Assembly: GCA_029931535.1 (NCBI GenBank)
Contig: JAQPZY010001664.1
Location: 6,579,501 to 6,643,500, forward strand
Source of the DNA: Margaritifera margaritifera
Taxonomy: Eukaryota > Mollusca > Bivalvia > Unionida > Margaritiferidae
Length of the DNA stretch: 64,000 bases
Reading direction: 5' to 3'
Shown: one piece after another, positions 39,801-47,075 of the stretch
Numbering within the stretch: the stretch's first letter is position 1
How the letters are laid out: each line of letters starts with the position of its first letter
Position numbers and translations under genes: made by a program
Notes under the pieces: model-generated
Database searches by the model: none
Told to the model about the DNA's origin: nothing
Seen by the model: only the letters and a program-made list of their open reading frames with translations

Positions 39801-41727
39801 ATTACCTTCAAACAAACTACTTAACTATTGAAAGCAGAAAAGAATGCATGTAATTAAAACTACATTCCACTGTCCAATGGATTTTAAAGACAGTAACTTG
39901 GTGTATTTTTGTATTTAATGTCTGTGAGGTTGTGCCCATGTGTACATGTGTGTGGTGATGTTATTTGACAATGCTAAGTCCACCATTTTTTTTATTTATA
40001 AGTATATTAAATGTTTCAGAGAAAACAGATGGTATTTTCTTTTATTCAGATTCGAATTTCCAGTCATTTGCTATAGGCTGATTTGAAAAGATAGCTTATT
40101 CTCATTTGGATGATGTCGCTTTTGGGGGGTAATGCGCACTGCCCCCCCCCCCTTTGGTCTTCAAAACACACTTTTTGAGTCTCAAAAAAAACCAACACTG
40201 TCTTGGAATATGGCAAGTATGCATGTGCCAACCACTTTAAGCACAAAAAATTATATATACTTGTAATTAAAAAGTGCTGATTGCCTTTTCACGGTGCCAT
40301 ATGATTCTTGAGATCACCAGATAACCAGTTTACAATTTTCACTCACAAATGCCAGTATTTACTTGCCAAATGAAACCAATAATCTTGCAATTTGGAGCAC
40401 TGAGATAGGCCAGAAAGGTACAACCACAAGTTAAATGTGACAATATTTATTACCTACAAGTATATTCTGATTAATACCTACAAGTAGATTCTGATCAATA
40501 ATTCCTGCACTATGTTTAAAGCATTCTGTCACTTACTAGTTTTAAGTGCACCTTATTCAATTCTATACCAATTTACACATGAAGCAAAAGAAAGAAAATT
40601 AATCCAAATTATTTTACATATATATTTTCTCATACATAACCCAAAAGACAAATAATAAGTTGCACTCTACCTCCCTAAACTGAATTAAAATGGATTAGGC
40701 AACATTAGTCTATATTATCATATCATTATCTTACCCTTTTTGACTTCAAGGGGCAGTCCCAAGCTCTTGAGGGCATCTTTTTTCAGGGGTAGGTTCTCAA
40801 GTTCTACAGCCCCTACAAATATAACATGTAGATGTAGGTACCATCAATGATCATTCATATAAAGTATTTCAGACTCTTACTTCAAGTTACTTTATATACT
40901 CGTGTATATGCCGATACCAACTGCAAACTGCATAGACCCAGATCTACCATCGCATAATGCACCGTCAGATCTGGATCTATGCAGTTTGTAAGAACTAATC
41001 AGTAGAACAAACAACATAGACCCTGATCTGCCAGCGTATTATGTGACAGCTTATCAGGGTCTATGTTGTTTGCATTTGGACCCAGCTTATACGCGAGTAT
41101 ATATGGTATATTAAACAATTTAGCTAATGATATCAAACTCGTTTATTCCATCAAATATTGAATTAAGAGTAAGATTAGACTCATGTTGAGAAATCTCTAC
41201 GTAACTGATTTTAATTCCTATTCTATAATGTAACTAGAAATCCTAAGGAGCATTCTCAGGCTCAGGAATAGCTCCATGTGATTCCCTAATCTCCACCTGG
41301 ACTACAAACCGAGCTCATTCAGTTTTGACACAACTTGAGACAAACATGATAACAGAAAAATCATTTTTCACCGAGTTAAAACAAAACTTACCAATTTCCT
41401 GATTGTTATTATTTTGGTACCTGCCAACCATTTACATTTTTTCCTGTAATTCTGTGGCAATTTCTTTTGGCAGATATTGTGATCTGTCCAGTTGCAATTT
41501 GTTAGTAATGATAGCATCATAGTTATAATGGTGCTTTCTTTTATTATTATGTATCTAAAGCATCTATTTGATATTAACATCAGATATGACAAATGATTTA
41601 TAATTGTCACCTTGCAGAAGAGCAATACTGAGCTGATCAGTGTTCAGGTTTTCCACATATTCCCCTACATAAGTGTTCAGTACCCAGGCAACAAGTCCTT
41701 CTAACATCCTGTTGCTTTGTTTAAGTC
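7833..41727 (-). CDS. VPS13D: VPS13D, N-terminal part (six exons, continues past the left edge)
   Basis: Six exons at 41611-41727 (ATG at 41707), 40735-40812, 30012-30124, 19645-19722, 14530-14619 and 7833-7949 join in phase into 191 codons without a stop. Every junction has AG/GT borders. The product opens [20 protein letters not shown] and later has [10 protein letters not shown] followed by [10 protein letters not shown], which are hallmarks of the VPS13 chorein N-terminus. The [13 protein letters not shown] start, a WVIS segment and a charged linker ending EALEAKWQ point to VPS13D rather than VPS13A, B or C, judged from remembered family sequence. VPS13D is a very large bridge-like lipid transfer protein that acts at ER-mitochondria and peroxisome contacts; full-length proteins exceed 4000 residues, so only about 4-5% is here. 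Later exons (more of the lipid groove, UBA and C-terminal domains) must lie left of position 1. The gene is spread thin because its introns carry many transposon relics. Confidence 0.93.
9842..11384. mobile_element. Non-autonomous DNA transposon with TATATACTTG / GTCGACTTATA termini
   Basis: The left end reads TATATACTTGCCTACAAGTCGAC and the right end is the inverse of TATATATTCAATTATAAGTCGAC, so the two share a degenerate ~23-bp inverted terminus including GTCGAC. The interior holds two imperfect ~118-bp direct copies around 10390-10620 (shared landmark gatcaa.ccgcga.tt and ttgttcagtgccaagta) and a short coding-like acidic tail near 10850-10920 (NEDEFLDF). The terminus resembles those of three smaller elements at 30235, 40893 and 48166. 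Superfamily not assigned; the acidic tail is compatible with pogo-like elements, but weakly. Confidence 0.5.
11508..11546. repeat. (AAAT)n microsatellite
   Basis: About ten AAAT units with one AGAT interruption. Confidence 0.9.
12450..13215 (+). repeat. Dispersed repeat, copy A (empty-site copy)
   Basis: Shares landmarks in order with 38370-39770: ggatcccaag, gagataatcttatttgctttg, ttttcttaattacttttctttt, aaatgacaaattgtgtatttg and gatattca.tgcc. The match is collinear except that copy B has 647 extra bases at the point corresponding to CTTTA at 12815-12819 here. Family unknown; no protein similarity recognised. Confidence 0.75.
13310..13904 (-). mobile_element. LINE reverse transcriptase fragment
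   Basis: The open frame 13904-13488 contains [20 protein letters not shown], then SLFADD (FADD catalytic box near 13711-13722), then a [19 protein letters not shown] block. These are the usual fingers-palm motifs of non-LTR retrotransposons of the jockey/CR1 group. Past the stop, frameshifted similarity continues ([16 protein letters not shown]) down to about 13310. The N-terminal palm motif with the first catalytic aspartate and the endonuclease are missing, so this is a dead fragment. It abuts repeat copy A. Confidence 0.85.
14530..14619 (-). CDS. VPS13D: VPS13D exon encoding [17 protein letters not shown]
   Basis: Thirty codons between a ctttttacag-type acceptor and a GTGAGT donor, phase 0 at both ends. 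It encodes [20 protein letters not shown] followed by [10 protein letters not shown]. In the family this segment is the amphipathic stretch just before the HIRYEDD motif, ending with I.EN.. as expected. The next exon continues directly with [13 protein letters not shown]. Confidence 0.9.
16400..17225. repeat. Degenerate ~120-145 bp tandem repeat array, copy 1
   Basis: About six diverged units recur with landmarks tctgtcaa.tttggtcaaattct, ag.agttttggagaa, ggtttttctatttttag, tggc.atatttgatggtggatc and agcatcatttgtac. The array ends acttggccttatggacaggtgagctaaaac, nearly the same terminator sequence as the larger array at 26.1-28.6 kb. Repeats with this layout recur in mollusc genomes (inference from memory). 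Confidence 0.8.
17927..18639 (+). mobile_element. Solo LTR, copy 1 (713 bp, TSD GTAT)
   Basis: Begins TGTTATGTATAT and ends TCATACA, with GTAT at both 17923-17926 and 18640-18643 as a perfect 4-bp target duplication. It shares with copies 2 and 3 the strings caaggtcag..ttgtt, gaattatttatt..aacattcatt.gaa, a run of gacattcaagac-type repeats and AAATAAATTG with gttggtttcactttctttctg before the end. It is shorter than the others through internal deletion. It lies inside a piggyBac transposase. Confidence 0.85.
18640..18960 (+). pseudogene. piggyBac transposase fragment downstream of the LTR
   Basis: Coding-like sequence continuing the interrupted piggyBac copy. It carries [14 protein letters not shown] and, one frameshift later, [20 protein letters not shown], which fits the segment leading to the ..dYWstdpl..tp.F region of PGBD-type proteins. 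An A run (18927-18938) and a stop end it. Assignment is from family pattern only. Confidence 0.6.
19645..19722 (-). CDS. VPS13D: VPS13D exon encoding the charged linker helix
   Basis: The acceptor tctttcag and donor GTTTGT border exactly 26 codons: [20 protein letters not shown] followed by LEAKWQ. The Glu/Lys-rich predicted helix corresponds to the DEKEKL..RERKKALLQALEEKW-type linker of VPS13D. The phase is 0 at both ends. Only 66 bp upstream in gene sense (19723-19788) separates it from the terminus of a decayed Tigger-like transposon. Confidence 0.9.
19789..20863 (+). mobile_element. Tigger/pogo-like element with HTH remnant
   Basis: The left end CAGTGGTCCCACTCTTGAAT follows TA; the right end is the inverse of TAGTGGTCCCCCTCTAATAA. 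The 14-bp terminal inverted repeat is typical of pogo/Tigger elements. Inside, 20408-20605 reads [16 protein letters not shown] and later [10 protein letters not shown], which matches the N-terminal CENP-B/psq-type helix-turn-helix of Tigger transposases. The catalytic domain is missing, so the copy is internally deleted and dead. The last base of the right terminus is mutated and the right TA is unclear. Confidence 0.7.
21225..21320 (+). repeat. Dispersed CACGAA-type repeat, copy 1
   Basis: Carries the layout 'caattttcatggttttcatgg ... accacaaatttaaagtc.caacgaaa' seen also at 23527, 24487 and 25825. Short, palindromic in flavour (ttttcgtgg against ccacgaaa), and non-coding. Confidence 0.55.
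21644..22192 (-). mobile_element. Pogo/Tigger DDE_1 transposase fragment
   Basis: Two open frames separated by one stop (22192-21830 and 21829-21644). The first holds [12 protein letters not shown], an IPYV segment, [11 protein letters not shown] (second catalytic aspartate region), [20 protein letters not shown] and [17 protein letters not shown]. This is the C-terminal half of a DDE_1 (pogo-type) catalytic domain, where the FVPA.CT..LQPLD string is diagnostic. The DNA-binding domains and the first aspartate are missing. Solo LTR copy 2 begins 54 bp away. Confidence 0.82.
22247..23162 (+). mobile_element. Solo LTR, copy 2 (916 bp, TSD AGAA)
   Basis: Starts TGTTACAGAATTATGTATAT and ends GGGTCGTAACA, flanked by AGAA at 22243-22246 and 23163-23166. 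The polyadenylation-like AAATAAATTG lies about 85 bp before the end. Internal short repeats of the type cattcattcggaacattc produce the open frame at 22794-22994, which is not a gene. No second LTR or internal region is found nearby. Confidence 0.87.
23527..23645 (+). repeat. Dispersed CACGAA-type repeat, copy 2
   Basis: Has gatccacgaaattagatacccacgaa and later accactgaatttgaaatccatgaaaataaagtgttttaca. Same family as the copies at 21225, 24487 and 25825. Confidence 0.6.
24487..24580 (+). repeat. Dispersed CACGAA-type repeat, copy 3
   Basis: Contains gaaattttcgtgggggaccaattttcgtag and gaaccacgaatttaaagaccca, the clearest copy of this family. Confidence 0.6.
25380..25560 (-). pseudogene. Second, decayed pogo DDE_1 fragment
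   Basis: The minus strand reads LFVPASCT, a stop, then [20 protein letters not shown] and FRNWYA, parallel to the [14 protein letters not shown]...[17 protein letters not shown] of the copy at 21644-22192. It is a diverged sister copy with stops and no intact frame. Confidence 0.7.
25825..25965 (+). repeat. Dispersed CACGAA-type repeat, copy 4
   Basis: Contains aaaccacaaatttaagtatccacaaaaatg and aaaccacaaaaattgagtcccac. More diverged than copy 3. Confidence 0.5.
26086..28646. repeat. Degenerate ~140-bp tandem repeat array, copy 2 (2.5 kb)
   Basis: Roughly 17 diverged units, each with gatgctttctgtcaaatttggtc, aaattct.ttcagcagtttttgaga, ggtttttctatttttagtaa, tggccatatttgatggtgga and tcagcatcatttgtacaa. 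Start points of the tctgtcaa motif are 120-150 bp apart. The array opens with tgagattgctcacctgg and closes with ttggccttatggccaggtgag, so its ends are inverted to each other. A non-repeat block (about 26930-27170) interrupts it. Open frames inside are periodic artefacts. Confidence 0.85.
28931..29861 (+). mobile_element. Solo LTR, copy 3 (931 bp, TSD GTCT)
   Basis: Begins TGTTATGTATATATAATC and ends AGAGTCGTAACA, with GTCT at 28927-28930 and 29862-29865. This is the longest copy. It has a tandem block of about 31 bp units (ggtacatcaagacattcaag type, 29540-29630) followed by ggaacattcattcactc units. AAATAAATTG sits about 80 bp before the 3' end. The TG...CA ends, the short duplication and the lack of coding sequence define a solo LTR, probably Ty3/gypsy-like or BEL-like; the clade is not determinable here. 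Confidence 0.88.
30012..30124 (-). CDS. VPS13D: VPS13D exon encoding [20 protein letters not shown]
   Basis: The exon runs from a ttttttcag acceptor to a GTATTT donor, 113 bases, with incoming phase 1 and outgoing phase 0. It encodes [20 protein letters not shown] followed by [18 protein letters not shown]. The G.IGK..L.IP pattern and the following WVIS...L.L.. are conserved in the VPS13 N-terminus; the WVIS variant favours the D paralogue. It is separated by a 10.6 kb intron from the previous exon and a 10.3 kb intron from the next. Confidence 0.92.
30235..30296. repeat. 62-bp hairpin with TATATACTYRC-type ends
   Basis: The arm TATGTACTCACATATAAGCC then AAGTCCAAC is followed after four bases by its near-perfect inverse ending AAGCAAGTATATA. 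The arm resembles the termini of the elements at 9842, 40893 and 48166, so it may be a minimal deletion product of that group. It lies 111 bp from a VPS13D exon and would fold tightly in the pre-mRNA. Confidence 0.65.
30810..30919. repeat. (AT)n(AC)n compound microsatellite
   Basis: About 62 bp of AT followed by AC runs, a short AT run and ACAT units. The minus-strand IYIYIY frames are artefacts. Confidence 0.97.
31147..31706. mobile_element. Long-TIR (foldback) element, 560 bp
   Basis: The left arm (31147-31288) starts ATGTATTTTGGCCATACGAC and runs through ctggagtacctagattacag and tgtaattacaaataggtaaaaat. The right arm (31560-31706) is its inverse, ending gaagtcatatggccaaaatacat. Arms are about 145 bp with scattered mismatches and small indels. 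The interior has no coding similarity. Target duplication unclear. Confidence 0.8.
32808..34194 (-). mobile_element. piggyBac copy with CTAA duplication
   Basis: The left end CCCTTTCAACATTAAGTAAC follows CTAA (32804-32807); the right end is the inverse of CCCTTTCAACACTGCAGACT and is followed by CTAA (34195-34198). Each end carries a second, inner copy of the terminal motif (ccattcaacattgagtaac on the left; gttgagtgggag on the right). The minus strand at 33923-33512 holds a broken transposase N-terminus. At 1387 bp it lacks the catalytic domain and is non-autonomous. Confidence 0.8.
33512..33923 (-). pseudogene. piggyBac transposase N-terminal fragment, frameshifted
   Basis: An ATG at 33923 starts [16 protein letters not shown]. 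After frameshifts an acidic stretch ([12 protein letters not shown]) is seen in a second frame, and the final segment (33757-33512) reads [17 protein letters not shown], then [15 protein letters not shown]. The F.ki...T..Y.......W..vt..Eik.Fl order is the usual entry to the piggyBac DDE domain (PGBD-like). The catalytic part is missing. Confidence 0.65.
34290..35110. other. GC-shifted segment without recognised function
   Basis: Base composition changes visibly: balanced sequence with many gg, cc and tgg strings between AT-rich flanks. Several overlapping open frames exist on both strands (for example 34656-34925 plus and 34723-35049 minus), but none shows a family motif. It starts about 95 bp after the piggyBac right end. 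It may be an unrecognised element or captured sequence. Confidence 0.35.
35988..36250. mobile_element. MITE with ~50-bp terminal inverted repeats
   Basis: The strings TTTCTCCAAGAATACTTACC then CAATCACATTAT at 36003-36034 are repeated exactly inverted at 36204-36235, and the match extends outward with few mismatches (TTTAAGTAAATTATG against TTTAGGTAAATTTTG). The element is 263 bp with no coding sequence inside. The near-perfect inner arms suggest recent activity compared with most elements here. Confidence 0.85.
36501..36686 (+). mobile_element. tRNA-derived SINE with 11-bp target duplication
   Basis: The head has TAGCTCAGTGGTTAGCGTG (box A) and GGGTTCGAATCCTACC (box B), followed by the core GTCCTTGGGCAAGGCACTTTA and a short CCAAA-rich tail. 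CCAACCTCAGG occurs immediately before (36490-36500) and after (36687-36697), a perfect duplication expected from LINE-driven insertion. It is not a functional tRNA gene: the anticodon arm is disturbed and a SINE body follows. It lies in the 10.6 kb VPS13D intron in antisense to the gene. Confidence 0.88.
37883..37901. repeat. Poly-A tract
   Basis: A run of about 19 A beside a diverged aaaaaaagaattttc string. Confidence 0.8.
38370..39770 (+). repeat. Dispersed repeat, copy B (filled-site copy)
   Basis: Collinear with copy A at 12450-13215 on both sides of a 647-bp insertion. Shared strings include gagataatcttatttgctttg before the insertion and ttttcttaattacttttctttt after it. The two copies also diverge by point changes and small indels. 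Confidence 0.75.
38732..39378. mobile_element. 647-bp DNA transposon inside repeat copy B
   Basis: Starts GGGGCACTCTACAG and ends CTGGAGAGTGCCAC, a 14-bp terminal inverted repeat with two mismatches. It is flanked by CTTTG (38727-38731) and CTTTA (39379-39383), and the uninterrupted sister copy has a single CTTTA (12815-12819). The inner open frame 38921-39112 ([12 protein letters not shown]...) has no recognised relatives. A similar right end (acaaaactttggagtgcaacc) occurs near 37445. Superfamily not assigned. Confidence 0.7.
40735..40812 (-). CDS. VPS13D: VPS13D exon encoding [16 protein letters not shown]
   Basis: The acceptor atttgtag is followed by 78 bases that complete the split glycine codon and encode [20 protein letters not shown] and LEVKK, ending on one base before a GTAAG donor. 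The phase matches both neighbours. In VPS13 proteins this is the chorein strand in which the pattern of nL.lk..aL..l.lP recurs. The intron to the start-codon exon is only 798 bp, the shortest in the window, and carries a 211-bp hairpin MITE. Confidence 0.93.
40813..41610. other. VPS13D first coding intron (798 bp)
   Basis: Contains the 211-bp double-hairpin MITE at 40893-41103. The remainder is AT-rich without recognised signals. Confidence 0.7.
40893..41103. mobile_element. Double-hairpin MITE, copy 1 (211 bp)
   Basis: Ends TATATACTCGTGTATATGCC and the inverse of TATATACTCGCGTATAAGC. The interior is two successive hairpins: AAACTGCATAGACCCAGATCT paired with agatctggatctatgcagttt, then AACAACATAGACCCTGATCTG paired with tcagggtctatgttgttt. 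A second copy of the same length is at 48166-48376. Confidence 0.85.
41611..41727 (-). CDS. VPS13D: VPS13D first coding exon with start codon
   Basis: A T-rich tract and ctatttgtag acceptor precede 20 untranslated bases and then ATG at 41707-41705. The start context has A at -3. The exon encodes [20 protein letters not shown] followed by [12 protein letters not shown] and ends one base into a codon, before a GTGACA donor. The acceptor in front of the untranslated bases implies at least one upstream non-coding exon, which I could not place. This ATG is chosen because family members begin with the same [13 protein letters not shown] string. Confidence 0.93.
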
Positions 41728-41879
41728 CTACAAATAGAAAAAAAATCAGTCATAATCAGAAGTGATAAACAAAAGTCCCTGGAAGGGACTGATGCTCTAC
41801 AGTCCAAAAAGAATTTTCAAGAATCCAAGATAAGACCATTTCTACTTTTGAACTGCTGAGTGTTGAAACAATCTCCGAT

Positions 41880-42760
41880 ATTCTTGAGCTATAGCAAGAT
41901 TTTCAAAAAAACTGCTGTGGTGACCATATTTGGTGTCAGATCGGTGCAAGTTTCATTTAAGACCAACCAAACATCATTAGAAGTCTTTCGGTGAAAACCA
42001 TGTCACTATGACCATCAATTCAGGAGTAGTGATAACAAGAATTTCAATATGGCCATCATGACAGCTATATTGGATGAAAGATTGGCACCATTTCCATTTA
42101 GGAGCAACAAGATATCATAAGAAGTCTTTTGGTGAAAATCCCATGTTGATAAGGAGATTCATTCAGGAGAAATAGCCATGAAAAGATTTTCAAGATGGCC
42201 ACAGCCATCATGGAGGCTATATTGGATGTCAGATTGGCATCATTTTCATTTAGGACCAAGTAGACACCATAATAAGTCTTCTGGTGAAAACCCCATTTTG
42301 ACATGACTTTCCATTGAGTAGCAATAACAAGATTTTCAAGATGACTGCCATGGCAGTCATACTGGAGATCAGATCAGCACCATTTTCATTTAGGACCAAC
42401 TAGACATAAGAAATCTTCTGGTGAAAACCCCATGTCAATATGACCACCCATCTAGGAGGAAAAGCGATAACAAAGATGTTCACTTAGGCTGCCATGATTG
42501 GCCGTCAGATTGGTACCCTTTTCATTTAGGACAACTAGACATCATAAGATGTATTTAGTGAAAACTCTATGTCGATATGACTTTCCATTCAGGAGAAGCA
42601 TTAACAAGATTTTCCAGATGACCACTGTGACAGTCATTTTGGATTTCCAAGTGGCACCATTTTCATTTATGCCCAACTAGACCTTGAATGTGTGTGTAAT
42701 TTCATGATAATCCTCCAAGTAGTTTATGAGAAATAGCAATAACTTGTGCCAGTGGACAAA
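41880..42760. repeat. Degenerate ~120-bp tandem repeat array, copy 3
   Basis: Six or seven diverged units with landmarks gatcagattggcaccattttcatttagg, accaactagacatcataagaagtctt, tggtgaaaaccccatgt.gatatgac, cattcaggag.ag.gataacaagattttc and aagatgg.c.ccatgacagtcat. It ends in a sequence rich in gac (gacgagagacaacagacaac). The layout parallels the other arrays though the unit differs. Confidence 0.8.
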
Positions 42761-43525
42761 TGGCAAAAGGACGAGAGACAACAGACAACAGGCCATTCCA
42801 TAAGATCTTCTTGTCTATGACCAGTAGAACTTAAAACAGATATCATATGCAGCCCATTCTTACAACACTAACATAACTAGACAGACAAACCTCATCAATA
42901 ACCATTATTTGATTAAGTGACATTGAACATAAATGATTCTATACCCAGTATTCCCGCTAGAATGAAGGGGGTTCCCCACCCTTAAAAATGACTCTGTCCA
43001 AACTATGTCTCCCACTACCGCTTCAATGTGCCCCTCTACCTTCTTGAACTGCAAAATTAGTATCATTATAGCACTATAAAGTCATTTTCCATATGACTCA
43101 GTGTTAATATGGTTCTTTTAATTGGTTCTAAAACTTTAATCACTTGCTTCATTAAATGCAAACTGAATTATAATGGATTAACCCAAGTTGCAGGTCTATG
43201 TTCTCATTCAAGCTTAACAATACCATATAACATCAAAGGCAGCATCTAACTCAATAAAAATCCACTAACCCCAAAGTTAAGGTTCTTTCAGCCACATTAA
43301 ATAATAAGTATCAAAGCCTAAAAATTGTTAGTGAAACCCAGATTTTTCATTTAAAAAAAACAAAATGCAACTTTAAACCTTTTGTGTTTTCCACAGGCCA
43401 TTTTAGGATAGCATCGAACCAGTTTTATTTCTGCGCCATGCCATTTTTTTCCAGGCCACACCGTTGTTACACCCCGCCATGCCTTTTTTCTAACAATTTG
43501 CCCTTTTTGGTTGGAAAATACCCTT

Positions 43526-43950
43526 TTTTGTGTCTCACTAACACAAACAGTCACTTTTGTGCATTATATAATTTCTATGATCGTAAGCAACAGAGGTATT
43601 TGTTTATCTGAACTATTCGCAACAGTGTGTCCATTCACTGAACAGCATTTGACATGCCGGTGAACAGATAGGAATAAAGGGATTATCTTTTCAACTTGAA
43701 TTGTCCTTTTTGTGTCCCACTCAACAAAAACAGTCCCTTATGTGCTTGATATAATTTCTATGATTGTAAGTGGCAATACATCTGTGCTGAAAGCTGAGGC
43801 TATTCATTGTGTCCACTGATTAACACAATGTGATAATGCATAAAGGAGGTCTTTGTTTATTTGAACTGCTCGCAGCCACTCACTGAACAGCATTTGACAT
43901 GCCAGTGAGTAGATATGATTAAAAGGGATTATCTTTTCCAACCTGAATTG
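43526..43950. repeat. Local direct duplication, ~175-250 bp units
   Basis: Two blocks (43526-43702 and 43703-43950) share tttttgtgtc.cac, ataatttctatgat.gtaag, actgaacagcatttgacatgcc and gggattatcttttc. The second has an extra ~65 bp in the middle. Non-coding. Confidence 0.65.
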
Positions 43951-44171
43951 TCTTTGCAGCCTATGGCATGGTCTTGTCAAATTTCTTTATTCTAAACGAC
44001 TCACCAATTAGTGCCCATTCATCAGAGAAGCTACAACTAAATGCAGTGATTAAATAAATGTAAGTTACAACCTATGCACATATATATAACTGTATAAACC
44101 TTAAATAGACTCACACTGATTAGCTACTCTATGACAAACTTAACATATAATAAAGTATTGAACAATTTCAA

Positions 44172-44196
44172 CATTATTATTATTATTATTATTATT
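44172..44196. repeat. (ATT)n microsatellite
   Basis: About eight ATT units. A second ATT array follows at 44618-44655. Confidence 0.9.
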
Positions 44197-44617
44197 GCAT
44201 TAATGAAATGTAAATGTCTAGCACAAATGCATGTCAGTGACTTTCAAATAGGCATGAAGTAGTTTTATGCCTACTTGTATTTTACATATATTTGCAAACA
44301 TTATTGAATTCAAACCTTGCAAATATATAATTAGGTATTATTAGGCAGTGTTTATATTTTACAACATGTATAGGCTGTCATCTGTCAAACTACATGAACA
44401 CAAGCTATTTGATGAACATTTTCTATTCTTATAACATGAATGTATAAATTATAATCAAATGTATGAATTGACTTCCTACAGTTAAAGCTTTGTATGCTAT
44501 TTATAAATGTATTAAAGATGATAAAAACTAGAACACATTTATTGTGCTGACATTTTTCTCCAAAAGCATGTACCGGTATTCAACTTAATAATAATAACAA
44601 TAATAAATGTTATCAGT

Positions 44618-44655
44618 ATTTATTATTATTATTATTATTATCATTATTATTATTA
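44618..44655. repeat. (ATT)n microsatellite with one TCA interruption
   Basis: Tandem ATT units after an inverted AATAAT run at 44588-44604, so the two could pair. Confidence 0.85.
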
Positions 44656-46161
44656 TATACTAAATGCTACATTGCGATAAAAAAAAGGCTGCCCTTCAAA
44701 ATGCTAAATGCGTGCTGAAGATGCCCTCTGTGTCCTGAAGGTGCCCTCTGGATAGGATGATTACCATGCCTTTTACAGATTCTGTGGGGAAACACTAACC
44801 ATACCATTTCAAAATGGTTGTTCATGGGATTAACACTCTTGGCACAATCATGCTGAGTGAAAAACAGACTTTCCCAACTGAAAAATCATAAAAGTTGCAA
44901 TGCACAACCATTCCATAGCATTCTTTTGTCAAACAACAGCTCTTCGTTAAATATCCAATCAGTTTGACATGACAATGTTTACAGGTGTCCACTATCTTTT
45001 TTATCTTTAACCTAGTAATTTTAATCCAAGAACAGATAATGGACCAATATACACTATTCCAATTAAGATGATTAAAAATTAACGATATACCTAGATATGG
45101 GAAAACACCAAGGTGAGGATGAAAACTTGTGCACATCTGATACATGTAATATGTCAAATGTGACAAGTACATGGTGGGAACAGTGTATACAGTACACACA
45201 ACATAAAAGGTGCTGCAAGTCTTTGAACAGGAGCAACCTGCCAGTCATTATGTTGGCACTTTGTATATTTGACAAGGTCTGTTGCTTCAGAGGATGGATG
45301 GTTGGTTGGTTGGTTGGTTTTTAACAGCACTGTTAATACATTAACCCTTTTCACACTGAAGCCCAATCAGATGGGCAGTTGTGTAGAACTGGAAATTTGT
45401 TCAGTCAGTGGTGTATCAGCATGAGAGAATGCAGTGATGTTGGTCAATCTGGCTTTACAGGACAACTTTTTCAAATAATTTTTCAAAGTTATATACCATT
45501 TTGAAAAGCATACAATTTTCATTAAAGTGAAATATTTTTTCTTTGAAAATTTTCAGATGTAAAAACTTCAGTTGAAAGTAAAGTTAAGTAAACTAACAAA
45601 CATGCTTTAAATTTTTTTTTATAACACACTTTCAATGCAATTTTTCTATCTGCAATATTCATTGAACCTCCTATATGTAAATGTATGAAATGTGGAGAAT
45701 TTTATGCCATCAAGAATGTCAAAGGTTATTATAACTGAGAATTGAGAAATTGGAGAGCAAGCAAAACAGATCCTTACTGGAAAGTTGACAAAGCTGTAAA
45801 AATATCAGAGTTTTGTTGGGTTTATTTTGGTCCATTTACAGGAATGCTGTAAAATTTCATAATATATTATGTAGACATATTTATATTTTTAAAAATGTAA
45901 TTGTTTGAAAAAGGTGAGTTACTTCACATGATTTATAACTCAAAAATGTGTAAAAGGTAAGTAGTTCCATATTTGACTGAAATGATCATGGGACATAATG
46001 TTATTGAAATTAGTCTTGAACATCCTTTTTTTGTCCCCAATAATCATTAATGGATGAAAGACATAAAACACCCTTGCAAAAACATAAAGCTATAAATGCC
46101 TTCATAGTTGGAATATTAATTGGCATCCATTTTGGTGCAAAAAATAATAAAAATCCATCAA

Positions 46162-46310
46162 GAATCCTGTTCTGTGTAAAGATTTATTTTTGCAACGAAA
46201 TGTTCCTTAAGATCCTGTTCTGAGTAAAGATTTATTTTTGCAACGAAATGTTCCTTAAGATCCTGTTCTGTGTAGAAATTTATTTTTGTAATGAAATGTT
46301 GCTTAAGATC
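46162..46310. repeat. 48-bp tandem repeat, three units
   Basis: Units begin tcctgttctg at 46165, 46213 and 46261, exactly 48 bp apart, and contain tttatttttgcaacgaaatg. The third is slightly diverged. Confidence 0.9.
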
Positions 46311-46479
46311 TTAATCCTATTTCACATCAGAATAATGACAAGGTAAAGCTTCGACTGGGTGTTGAATCACTGTCCCTCCAACCCTGGCATATGGACAAAC
46401 TTTATGCACAGTGAAGTTCTCAAATGTCCAGTTAGCTTGAAAAGTCAAAGTCTTCATCATCGTCAAAATTCTAGTCAAA

Positions 46480-47075
46480 AATACCAATTAACTAGTCATC
46501 ATCCGCTCAGTTCATTTTGATATAGTCAAGATCATAATCCCCACTACCTAAAATATCAATTTCCCCCACAAAATTGTCTAATTTTTCAGCAAAATCGGCA
46601 TCCTCATCACTGCCATCACTTGCCACTTCAGTACAGTCTACCATTTTGATCTCAGCATGTTAAAATTCAGTTTTAAATCTAATTTTCTAATAACCAGTTA
46701 TCATCTCTGTTAATTTCGTCCAAGTCAAGATCATGGTCTGCACTGCCTAAAACGTCAATTTTCCCACAAAATTGTCCATATTTTCAACAAAATCGGCATC
46801 CACATCACTGCCATCACTTGCCGCTTCAGTGCTGTCCGCTACATTGATCTCTGCACATTAAAACTCATGTTTTAAATCAAATTTTCAAATAACCAGTTAT
46901 CATCAACTTCGTTTATTTTGAGGAAGTAAAGATAATGATCCTGACAGCCTAAAATGTCAATTTTCCACACAAAATTGTAATTCAGCACGCACATCACTGC
47001 CATCACTTGCCTCTTCAGTACTGACCACCATTTTGATCTTCAAACGTTAAAACTCTATTTTAAAAATCTTATTTT
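46480..47075 (-). repeat. ~190-200 bp tandem triplication encoding an acidic segment
   Basis: The string catcactgccatcacttgcc recurs at about 46606, 46804 and 46992. On the minus strand unit 1 opens MVDCTEVASDGSDEDADF and continues GEIDILGSGDYDLDYI; units 2 and 3 carry damaged versions. Triplication of a transposase-like acidic start is unusual; the direct repeats probably arose by slippage or unequal exchange. Confidence 0.7.

Larger units (their letters stand above)
30125..40734. other. VPS13D intron (10.6 kb)
   Basis: Holds a 62-bp hairpin (30235), a TA/CA microsatellite (30810), a long-TIR element (31147-31706), a piggyBac copy (32808-34194), a GC-shifted segment (34290-35110), a TIR MITE (35988-36250), a SINE (36501-36686) and repeat copy B with its insertion (38370-39770). 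I see nothing recognisable in 31710-32800, 35110-35980, 36700-38370 (apart from an A run at 37883-37901 and a possible transposon end near 37445) or 39770-40734. Confidence 0.6.
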
